DNA of 64,000 nucleotides from Shewanella phaeophyticola (GTDB taxonomy: Bacteria > Pseudomonadota > Gammaproteobacteria > Enterobacterales > Shewanellaceae): positions 1,674,001 to 1,738,000 of the forward strand of contig NZ_JAODOQ010000001.1 of NCBI RefSeq assembly GCF_025398315.1, given 5' to 3'. The notes under the pieces are model-generated. The model was not told the DNA's origin. It saw nothing but the letters and a program-made list of their open reading frames with translations, and made no database searches. Every line of letters begins with the position of its first letter. Position 1 is the first letter of the stretch. Below, piece after piece: positions 52,819 through 61,011 of this stretch. Both the position numbers and the translations under genes were made by a program.

Positions 52819-52838
52819 ATTCGTTTTAAGAGAGCCCT

Positions 52839-54596
52839 ATGTATCCATATCAAGCCCCATTAAAAGACATGCAATTCTTGCTAGAAAACGTTTTTGATGC
52901 GCCAACAACCTGGCAGCAACTTCCAGCAATGGCAGAAACGGTAGACATGGATACTGCGTTAGCTATTTTAGATGAATCAGCCAAAATTAGCCGTGATCTA
53001 CTGCAACCTTTGAACCGCAATGGCGACGAGCAAGGGGTAGTACATAGCGGTAATGACATCATTACCCCAGATGGCTTTAAAGAAGCCTATAACCAGTTTG
53101 CCGAAGGCGGCTGGGTGGGTTTATGTGGAGAAGCTGATTTTGGCGGTATGGGCATGCCTAAAATGTTGGGGGTGTTAGTCGACGAAATGGGCTACAGCAC
53201 CTGTAACTCTTTCACGCTTTATAACTCGCTTACAGCAGGTGCGGCGCTGTGTATCAATGCCCATGCAACAGATGAGTTAAAACAAACCTATTTACCTAAT
53301 TTATATTCTGGCCAATGGGCTGGTGCCATGGACATGACCGAACCGCATGCGGGTTCTGATTTACGTGGCATTCGCACTAAAGCCGAACCATTAGAAGATG
53401 GTAGCTATTCAATTACCGGTAATAAAATCTTTATCACTGGTGGCGATCACGACCTAGCAGAAAACGTTATCCATTTAGTGTTGGCCAAGTTACCAAACTC
53501 TAATGGTATTTCATTATTTTTAGTGCCTAAAATCCGTGTTAATGCCGATGGTAGCCTAGGCGAAGCTAATGGCGTTACTGTCGGTTCAATTGAGCATAAA
53601 ATGGGTCTAAAAGCCTCTGCAACGTGTGTAATGAACTACGACAATGCCGTAGGCTATCTCATTGGCCGACCTGCTCGTGGCTTAGTGTGCATGTTCACTA
53701 TGATGAACTACGAACGTTTAGCCATTGGTTTACAAGGTTTAGGCAACGGACAAGCGGCTTATCAAATGGCCAGCGATTACGCTAAAGAACGTCTTCAAGG
53801 CGTTGCTGCTGCGGGGTCGCCAACAGGAGCCACTTCTGATCCTATTATTGTGCATGGCGATGTGCGCAGAATGTTGCTCACTATCAGAGCCTTGACTGAA
53901 GCTGGACGTGCACTATCTGTGTATACCGGTAAGCAGTTAGACTTAGCCAAATACGCCAGCGATGATGTGCAAGCCAAAGCCGTTCGTTATGTTGGTTTAT
54001 TAACGCCAGTATCAAAAGCATTTTTAACCGATCGCGGCTTAGATACCACTGTGATGGGCCAACAAGTGTTTGGCGGCCATGGTTATATACGTGAAACCGG
54101 CATTGAGCAGTTTGTGCGAGATACCCGTATTGCGCAAATTTATGAAGGCACTAACGGTATTCAGGCGATAGACTTTTTAGGCCGTAAAGTGACCGGTGAC
54201 AATGTTGCAACTTTGACAGAGTTTGTGGCAGACGTGAACGCGAGCCTCGCTGAGTTAACCCAAGCTAATGCCGATCATAAAGCGACGGTAAGTCAGGTGT
54301 TTGCCGAGTTATTGGCCACTGCTAATTACATCAATGACAATAAACATGAACAACCTGCACTGGTTAACTCATGTGCGGTCGACTTTTTAGATGCGTTTGG
54401 TTATGCACTTTATGGTTATTTCTGGTTATTAATGGCAGATAAAGCCAGCGGCCATGAAGATGCAACCTTTGCCGCGCAAAAGCAATATGTAGCCGATTTT
54501 TATATGGACAAGTTGTTGTCTAAATCTCAATACCATTTATCGCAAGTTAACCAAGGTGATAAGTCTATTATGGCCATGCCAGCGGAGATGTTCTAA
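52839..54596 (+). CDS. Acyl-CoA dehydrogenase, long bacterial form
   Basis: FAD enzyme of beta-oxidation, 585 residues. N-terminal helical domain (YQAPLKDMQFLLENVFDAP), beta domain with MDMTEPHAGSDLRGIRTKAE and GNKIFITGGDHDLAEN, C-terminal helical domain with QVFGGHGYIRETGIEQFVRD and IYEGTNGIQAIDFLGRK, plus an additional C-terminal ~100 residues as in the long proteobacterial form. It oxidises acyl-CoA to 2-enoyl-CoA; chain length is unknown. A palindrome directly before the gene suggests fatty-acid-dependent control. Confidence 0.93.
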   Translation: MYPYQAPLKDMQFLLENVFDAPTTWQQLPAMAETVDMDTALAILDESAKISRDLLQPLNRNGDEQGVVHSGNDIITPDGFKEAYNQFAEGGWVGLCGEADFGGMGMPKMLGVLVDEMGYSTCNSFTLYNSLTAGAALCINAHATDELKQTYLPNLYSGQWAGAMDMTEPHAGSDLRGIRTKAEPLEDGSYSITGNKIFITGGDHDLAENVIHLVLAKLPNSNGISLFLVPKIRVNADGSLGEANGVTVGSIEHKMGLKASATCVMNYDNAVGYLIGRPARGLVCMFTMMNYERLAIGLQGLGNGQAAYQMASDYAKERLQGVAAAGSPTGATSDPIIVHGDVRRMLLTIRALTEAGRALSVYTGKQLDLAKYASDDVQAKAVRYVGLLTPVSKAFLTDRGLDTTVMGQQVFGGHGYIRETGIEQFVRDTRIAQIYEGTNGIQAIDFLGRKVTGDNVATLTEFVADVNASLAELTQANADHKATVSQVFAELLATANYINDNKHEQPALVNSCAVDFLDAFGYALYGYFWLLMADKASGHEDATFAAQKQYVADFYMDKLLSKSQYHLSQVNQGDKSIMAMPAEMF

Positions 54597-54636
54597 GCAT
54601 CGATGTTAGACACGCTATTTAGATGATAAACAGCAG

Positions 54637-54662
54637 TAAAGCCTTCCACTGGAAGGCTTTTT
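54637..54662 (+). terminator. Terminator of the acyl-CoA dehydrogenase gene
   Basis: TAAAGCCTTCCA-ct-GGAAGGCTTTTT hairpin with a short T run. Confidence 0.85.
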
Positions 54663-54692
54663 AATGTCTGTAAGTTTTTCTTTTAGTACAGG

Positions 54693-54857
54693 TTATTTGC
54701 TGCGTTTCCAAAATATAAACGCCACTATAGCCACCAAGGCGATGGCCGGTGCAAGGTCCATTAAGTGATGAAATAATCCAACACCACCGTGTCCCTCATG
54801 TGCCATAGCAAGAGTTGGAGTAGCGGCAAGAATAAAGGCAAGTGATAAGTATTTCAT
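54693..54857 (-). CDS. 54-residue His-containing exported membrane peptide at the end of the hyp operon
   Basis: A short open frame: MKYLSLAFILAATPTLAMA is a signal peptide with a likely cleavage after MAMA, giving a mature chain HEGHGGVGLFHHLMDLAP followed by one membrane helix (AIALVAIVAFIFWKR). The start at 54857 has AGGA seven bases upstream. It lies 60 bases after hypA on the same strand. Four histidines in the first 12 mature residues suggest metal binding, perhaps nickel given the neighbours; this is inference. HupE-like nickel permeases begin with a His-rich segment after the signal, but this peptide is far too short to be one. Confidence 0.65.
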   Translation of the reverse strand: MKYLSLAFILAATPTLAMAHEGHGGVGLFHHLMDLAPAIALVAIVAFIFWKRSK

Positions 54858-54916
54858 GGTGTAGTCCTTTTATTGTGTTCACTTTTTTTGTTTTACGGTT
54901 TGTGTGGTTAATCACG

Positions 54917-55261
54917 TCAGGTATCGAGTACGAGTTGCATTAACATCATGTCTTCGCCATCAATGACTAATGTATTATTACTGGTACAAATTGGGCAGAT
55001 AATGGTGCGCTCATCAACTTGTGACTGTTGGTCACAATCGCGGCATTGCAGCACCAATGGTTGAATATTCATCACCAATTTGGCGTTATGGCAAATGGTT
55101 TCAAGCTTAAAGGTTTCAAATGCTTGAGCTAACAAAGCCGGCTCTACGCCACTTAAAATGCCAATTTTAAGTTCTACCTGCTCAATGCCTTGCGCCTGAT
55201 GTTGCTGCGCTAAGCTTTCACATTGTTCCATTAACGACATGACTATTGAATATTCGTGCAT
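54917..55261 (-). CDS. hypA: Hydrogenase nickel-insertion protein HypA
   Basis: 114 residues beginning MHEYSIVMSLMEQCE; the second residue His is a nickel ligand in the family, which fixes the start at 55261 rather than two codons earlier. The zinc site has two CxxC pairs (CRDCD and CPICT). HypA and HypB deliver nickel to the hydrogenase large subunit. The start overlaps the hypE stop (TAATG). Confidence 0.96.
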   Translation of the reverse strand: MHEYSIVMSLMEQCESLAQQHQAQGIEQVELKIGILSGVEPALLAQAFETFKLETICHNAKLVMNIQPLVLQCRDCDQQSQVDERTIICPICTSNNTLVIDGEDMMLMQLVLDT

Positions 55262-56268
55262 TAACAAATCCTTGGCAGTAATTCACCTTGCGGTAAATCC
55301 AAGTAACGACTACTGCCCCAAGGCGTGTTTAAAATGACTTTTCCCGGTTGTTTCCTGGTGACATGGCCAATGATTGCAGCCTGTTCACAATGGCCATAGC
55401 GCTGCATCACTTCTATTGCGCCGTGGGCAAGCTCTTTTGGCACGGACAGTAAAAAGGTGCCTTCATTGGCTAAATCGTAAGGTTCAAAACCAAATAGTTC
55501 ACATAAACCTTTGACCTCATCGCACACAGGGATGGCGGTTTCATCGACACTGATGCCCACATTAGAGGCTACTGCCCATTCATTTAAAACCGCTGAAATA
55601 CCGCCTCGAGTCGCATCACGCATCGCGTGGATTTTAATGTTTGCCGCCAGTAATTGCTCGACAATAGGCCACAGGGTGTCACAGTCACTGCAAAGTGATG
55701 ACTCAAGGGTCAAGCCATCACGAGCCATTAAAATAGCAGCGCCATGACGACCTACGTCTCTAGAGACAATAATCGCGTCGTCTGTTTGTAAGTGTTTCGC
55801 CGAAATGTTTGGGTTTAAAATACGCCCAACACCTGAAGTATTGATAAACAGGCCATCGGCACAGCCTTTAGGCACCACTTTGGTGTCTCCGCAAACAATT
55901 CTGGCGCCGGATTTATGTAACTCTTCGGCCATGCTGTTCACTATGGTGTTTAAGTCATCAAGCGCAAACCCTTCTTCAATAATAAAGCTGCAGCTTAAGT
56001 ATTCTGGTTGAGCGGCCATCATCGCAAGGTCATTCACCGTGCCAGCTACGGCTAATTTACCGATATCACCACCGGCAAAAAAGAGTGGTGAGACCGTAAA
56101 AGAGTCCGTTGTAAAAGCAATATGGCCACACATATTTAATTTGGCGGCATCTTCTTGCGAGGCCAAAATAGGATTGTTAAACGCGTTAAAAAACATCTCA
56201 GTAATTAACTGATTCATTTCTTTACCGCCACCACCATGACTTAGCTGTACTGTCTTTTTAATTGCCAT
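55261..56268 (-). CDS. hypE: Carbamoyl dehydratase HypE
   Basis: Makes the thiocyanate used for the cyanide ligand of NiFe hydrogenase. The start is ATG 56268 (AIKKTVQLSHGGGGKEMNQL) with GGAGGTG upstream; a further ATG at 56283 lies on that site. The conserved ATP-binding parts are GGGGKEM, FTTDSFTVSPLFFAGGDIGK, RDATRGGISAVLNE and the C-terminal cysteine in the LPRIC tail, which receives the carbamoyl group. Confidence 0.97.
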   Translation of the reverse strand: MAIKKTVQLSHGGGGKEMNQLITEMFFNAFNNPILASQEDAAKLNMCGHIAFTTDSFTVSPLFFAGGDIGKLAVAGTVNDLAMMAAQPEYLSCSFIIEEGFALDDLNTIVNSMAEELHKSGARIVCGDTKVVPKGCADGLFINTSGVGRILNPNISAKHLQTDDAIIVSRDVGRHGAAILMARDGLTLESSLCSDCDTLWPIVEQLLAANIKIHAMRDATRGGISAVLNEWAVASNVGISVDETAIPVCDEVKGLCELFGFEPYDLANEGTFLLSVPKELAHGAIEVMQRYGHCEQAAIIGHVTRKQPGKVILNTPWGSSRYLDLPQGELLPRIC

Positions 56269-57385
56269 TTTGCACCTCCCCATAGCGATAATAAGCGTTA
56301 CAAGCTCCTTCTGAGCTCACCATACAACTGCCCAATGGCGTTTGTGGCGTACAGCCTCGGCCAAAGACTTTGCAGTCCTTTGGTTTTGATAGTCCACGTA
56401 AAATGTCACCACATTGGCACGCTTTATGGTCATCAATTTCATCTGTGGGTAGCACATCAACGTAGATACGTTCAGCGTCTCGGTGTTGATACTCAGGTTT
56501 TAAAGTCAGCGCAGAGCGGGCAATCAGGCCAAGTCCACGCCAACGAAAGCTGTCTCGCACGGTAAAATAAGTATCCACCAATTGCTGTGCAGCAAGGTTG
56601 CCCTCATAGGTCACTGAGCGGCTGTATTGATTATCTAGCACAGCTTCACCAGACACTTTTTGTTTTACAATGCGTAAAATAGATTCCATAACATCGACAG
56701 GTTCAAAGCCAGACACCACCACAGGCGTGTTGTAATTGTCGACTGCTGGCTGATAAATTTTGGCACCGCTGATCACGCTTACATGCGCCGGACCAATAAA
56801 CGCATTTACTTGGGCGCGACTGTCAGCCATTACTGCATCGATGGCAGGGGGCACCAGCACATGATTAATATGAAATAATAGGTTGGGGATGTGTTGCGCT
56901 TCAGCCTGGGCAATTAATGCTGCGGTCATCGGAGTTGAGGTTTCAAAGCCGATGGCAAAGAAAATCACTGTTTTATCTGGGTTATCACGGGCGATGTTTA
57001 GTGTATCGAGTGGATCGTAGATGGGGCGTATATCGCAGCCCTGAGATCGAAATTGCGCTAGGCTACCCATAGACCCTGGCACCCTTATCATATCGCCGAG
57101 GGTGACTAAAATAACATCATCCTGACTGGCAAGTACTGCCGCATGGTCAATACGTTCTTTTGGCATCACGCACACCGGACAACCTGATCCGTGAATAAAG
57201 CGAATGTTGTCTGGCAGTAGCTGCAATAACCCGTATTTCATAATGGTATGTGTATGGCCACCACACACTTCCATTATGTTAATTTGTGCTGTGGTTTGCG
57301 CTGCTTGCTCGCGAATTAAAGCCGCTAAATGACCAATTGTTTGTGGATCTCGAAACCCTTGATAGAAGTCATTAAGGGTGATCAT
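56258..57385 (-). CDS. hypD: Hydrogenase maturation factor HypD
   Basis: 375 residues, [4Fe-4S] protein assembling the Fe(CN)2CO unit with HypC. Conserved parts are MEVCGGHTHTIMKYGL, IHGSGCPVCVMP, GFETSTPMTAALI, FIGPAHVSVISG and the C-terminal CQCGDILRGLSKPKDCKVFG. hypE overlaps its end by 11 bases. Confidence 0.97.
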   Translation of the reverse strand: MITLNDFYQGFRDPQTIGHLAALIREQAAQTTAQINIMEVCGGHTHTIMKYGLLQLLPDNIRFIHGSGCPVCVMPKERIDHAAVLASQDDVILVTLGDMIRVPGSMGSLAQFRSQGCDIRPIYDPLDTLNIARDNPDKTVIFFAIGFETSTPMTAALIAQAEAQHIPNLLFHINHVLVPPAIDAVMADSRAQVNAFIGPAHVSVISGAKIYQPAVDNYNTPVVVSGFEPVDVMESILRIVKQKVSGEAVLDNQYSRSVTYEGNLAAQQLVDTYFTVRDSFRWRGLGLIARSALTLKPEYQHRDAERIYVDVLPTDEIDDHKACQCGDILRGLSKPKDCKVFGRGCTPQTPLGSCMVSSEGACNAYYRYGEVQNGN

Positions 57386-57624
57386 TACTCTGACTCCAAT
57401 TGCATTTTTTCGACGATTTCTTGGTATAAATCGAGACTTTGTTGTGCATCTTTCTCATCGATTTTATTCATCACAAAACCAATATGGATGAGTACAAAGT
57501 CTCCTTCTGTTAACGGTTCGGTCACTAAATGACTGCTCACACGACGACGCACGCCTAGCGTGTCAACTGTCACGCTAGCATCGTCATGTATTTCAACAAC
57601 TTTTGATGGAACTGATAAGCACAT
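57385..57624 (-). CDS. hypC: Hydrogenase maturation chaperone HypC
   Basis: 79 residues starting MCLSVPSKVVEI; the cysteine at position 2 is essential for carrying the iron unit. GDFVLIHIGFVMNKIDE is typical of the family. The stop overlaps the hypD start by one base. Confidence 0.96.
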   Translation of the reverse strand: MCLSVPSKVVEIHDDASVTVDTLGVRRRVSSHLVTEPLTEGDFVLIHIGFVMNKIDEKDAQQSLDLYQEIVEKMQLESE

Positions 57625-57626
57625 AG

Positions 57627-58376
57627 TTAGTGCTCCAGATTATTATCAATCCAATGCGCAAAGACATTCATTGAATCAGAATTTTTCACTGAGACTACAA
57701 AAAGCTCAACATTAGGATTTAACTTTTGTAGCTGCGTTTTAGCTTCTTCAATACTAAAATCAAAGTATGGCAGTAAGTCAGATTTGGTAATTACCACCAC
57801 ATCTGCGCGGCGAAACATCACCGGATACTTTTCAATTTTGTCATCGCCCTCTGGCACCGACAGCAAGACGATATTTTTATGAGTGCCGACATCGTAGCTG
57901 GCAGGACAAACGAGATTACCGACGTTTTCAACAAAGCAAATATTAATGGGGTTAAGGTCAATATGGTGTAATGCGCCATGCACCATAAAGGCGTCTAGAT
58001 GACAAGCTGAACCCGTTTGAATTTGATACGCATTAATTCCTTTGGCAATTAAGCGGTCGGCATCGCGTGAGGTTTCTAAATCGCCTTCAATCACCGCGAA
58101 TTTGTGATTAAGGTATTCGGGAAGGCATTCAAGTAAGGTGGTCTTGCCGCTACCCGGGCTACTCATTAAGTTAAAAGCAGTGACATGTTGAGCCGCAAAA
58201 TGATCGCGATTATGTTGCGCTTCAATATCATTTTTATCCAAAATTTTGTGGATAACAGCCAGGGTCTTCTTATCATTTAATTGAGGGTTACTATGAAGTT
58301 GCCCATGATGATCGCCATGAGTATGTTGATGCCCCACATCGTCATGGGTGATAGAACAGCCGCAATCTTTGCACAT
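57627..58376 (-). CDS. hypB: Hydrogenase nickel GTPase HypB
   Basis: 249 residues. The N-terminal high-affinity nickel motif is MCKDCGCSITHDD, followed by a short His stretch (HQHTHGDHHG). Then comes the GTPase domain: P-loop MSSPGSGKTTLLEC, GDLETSRDADRL and TKSDLL. AAGGA lies six bases before the ATG. It sets nickel supply for hydrogenase large subunit maturation. The 176-base gap upstream contains a CRP-like site, so an internal promoter is likely. Confidence 0.97.
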   Translation of the reverse strand: MCKDCGCSITHDDVGHQHTHGDHHGQLHSNPQLNDKKTLAVIHKILDKNDIEAQHNRDHFAAQHVTAFNLMSSPGSGKTTLLECLPEYLNHKFAVIEGDLETSRDADRLIAKGINAYQIQTGSACHLDAFMVHGALHHIDLNPINICFVENVGNLVCPASYDVGTHKNIVLLSVPEGDDKIEKYPVMFRRADVVVITKSDLLPYFDFSIEEAKTQLQKLNPNVELFVVSVKNSDSMNVFAHWIDNNLEH

Positions 58377-58498
58377 GTTATTTCCTTGTAAACCTGATTT
58401 ACCTTAGTTCTAGTGTCAGATAACTTACACATGGAATCTTTGATGCATGTCAGCTTTTAATAAAAACAAAGTGAACAAGCGCAAAATCAAGATAAAAA

Positions 58499-58514
58499 TG
58501 TGACCTGAACCACA
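58499..58514. promoter_or_regulatory. CRP-like site upstream of hypB
   Basis: TGTGACCTGAACCACA matches TGTGA-N6-TCACA at nine of ten positions, about 125 bases before the hypB start. In Shewanella, CRP activates anaerobic respiratory genes. Confidence 0.55.
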
Positions 58515-58552
58515 GCAGTAATCTTGTAAACCATGCAGTTTGTATTATTTTT

Positions 58553-60964
58553 CTAGTGTTTTTTTTGCGCCCACCAATTTACGCCATACCATAATTGACC
58601 CAGAGCGATACCGCCGTCATTAATGGGCACATGTTGGCTGGTGAATACCTGATGATTAGCACGTTTACTTAAAGTTAAACATTGACTGAGTAGGGTTTTA
58701 TTTTGAAACACGCCACCACAAAACACTTGCGGGTAATCACGATAATCTTTCGCCACCCGATCAATCTTATCTGCTATTTCAGCCATAAATTGCCAACATA
58801 GTTGTTGAGTTAGGTGAGCTGTTGTTATCGGTGAGTCTTGTTCATGCACAGCTAGCACCAATTGAGTAATAAATTGGCTGCTATGCCACTGAATCACATC
58901 GCTGATATCCGCTTTAGGTGCGCGATATTGCGATAAGTTAATCTCATTTATCGCAGTTTTATACTGACTGTTTTGATCAGCGACTTGTTGTAAATATTGA
59001 TTGGCCGCGGTTTCAATCATCATTCCGGCCTGGCCTTCATAGTCATTTTGCTCAAGTAAGTTTAGCCCAACAGCTAACGCATCAAATAATCGACCTACCG
59101 AGCGGCACTTAATACAGTGGCTGTTGTTTATCCATAACCTATGCAAATTAGTCACGGTTTGTGTGCCTAACTGCTTAATGGCGTTAATGGGCAAACGTAA
59201 TACCTGCTCAAGCGGTAAATGCTCAAATAACAGTGCCAATAATATGCGTACTGGCTGCTTAATAGCTTGCTCACCGCCAATCAAGGTAAACTCACTAAAA
59301 TGGGCGAGGGTAGTAAAGCCATTTATGTCGGCTAGCATTACCTCGCTGCCCCATAAGGTGCCGTCATCGCCAAGCCCAGTACCATCAAAACTTACGCCAA
59401 AAACGGTATCTGTGTGTTGATGAGCTGCCATTACCGATAATACATGGGCGTAATGATGTTGAACGCCAACACACTGTGCGCTGGGTAATTCATGTTGTTC
59501 TTGATACGCCATAGCCCATTGTGTGGGAGCATATTGTGGATGATTATCATGGACTAAATGGCTTGGGTTAAAGTCATATAAACGGGTAAAGGTGGCCAAA
59601 CTTTGATGAAAATATTGTTGCGCCTCAAGGCTGAATAAATCCCCAATGTGTGGCGACAATATCATGTTGTGATCAAAACCAAAGGCGACAGTATTTTTTT
59701 GCTGTGCGCCCACCGCTAGCACATGACGAGAGCCAATGTTCTGCTTATCATCAATATTAATAGTGAGTGGAGCATACCCTCGCGCTAAACGAATCACCTG
59801 AATTTGATTATCAATCACTTGTACAACGCTATCATCACAGGCATTAATAATGGCTCTGTTATAGTTCAATATTGCATCGACTACATGGCCAAGGTGACAT
59901 TTAATCTCTGCGCTATCACCAATAATAGGCTCGCCACTTCGATTTGCACTCGTGGCAACAATGGGATTACCGACAAGTTGCATCAGTAAATGATGTAATG
60001 GTGTATAGGGTAAAAATACCCCAAGCTTATCAATGCCTGGTGCTAATTGCCTACTTAAACCTAATGGATTAATCGGTAGCTTGGTTAATAAGGTAATGGG
60101 TTTTTCAGCACTGTTTAGTATAGTCCCACTCGGTTTGGTTAGCCGTTACACATAGCCTGGCCTGGTTTAGATCTTTTATCATAATGGCTAACGGCTTGGC
60201 AGGGCGCTGTTTACGTTGGCGTAGCCTAGATATGGCGTCATCGTTGGTGGCATCACACACTAAATGGAAACCACCTAGGCCTTTAATGGCTATAATTGCC
60301 CCTTGCTTGATCAATTTGGCGGTTTGCTCTAACAGATTATTCTGATTTAACAGGTCATCTTCAGTGAAAGCGTTAAATGCTGGCGATAAAATACTTAATT
60401 GCAACTGCGTACCACATTGTGGACAGCTTACTGGCTGCGCATGGTAGCGCCTATTGAGAGGGTCTGTGTAAGATGCCGCACACTCAGGACACATATCAAA
60501 CTTAGCCATAGCGGTATTACAACGGTCGTAAGGCAAGGCATTGATAATGGTATAGCGCGGACCGCAATTGGTGCAGTTGGTAAACGGATAATGATAATGA
60601 CGGTTGTTAGGATCGTTTATCTCGTCTAAACAATCCTGACAGACACTTTTGTCGGCAGAAATAGCCACATTGGCATGCTCACCAGGCAATACCTGACTGT
60701 CGATAATACTAAACGTATTAAAACCGACATCGGCGCTGCTAGGCGTTTGTTCAATAAAATCGATACGGGCAAGTGGCGGTGGGCTACTGTGTAATGTCTC
60801 GATAAATGTATCAATCGCAGCAGACGGCACCTGTAATTCAATCGTCACGCCTAAGTGATTATTGAGTACCGAGCCAAATAAGTTGAGTTCTGTGGCAAGC
60901 CGATAAACAAAGGCCGAAAGCCGACCCCTTGTACAATACCTTTAACAAATACTGTAATTTGCAT
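58553..60964 (-). CDS. hypF: Carbamoyltransferase HypF (frameshifted)
   Basis: About 800 codons. From ATG 60964 the acylphosphatase part (MQITVFVKGIVQGVGFRPL) breaks near 60910 and continues from 60848. The zinc part there has CQDCLDEINDPNNRHYHYPF, CTNCGPRY, CPECAASY and CPQCGTQL, then the YrdC-like part (IKGLGGFHLVCDATND). A second break near 60110 leads to the frame 59983-58553. That frame has the rest of the YrdC domain (VATSANRSGEPI) and the Kae1-like domain with VQHHYAHVLSVMAAHQ, GVSFDGTGLGDDGTLWG and HVPINDGGIALGQL. It makes the carbamoyl donor for HypE. Confidence 0.95.
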
Positions 60965-61011
60965 TGAGTGATTACCGATTTAAATAAAGTCAGTTATGGC
61001 TAAGATACTCG

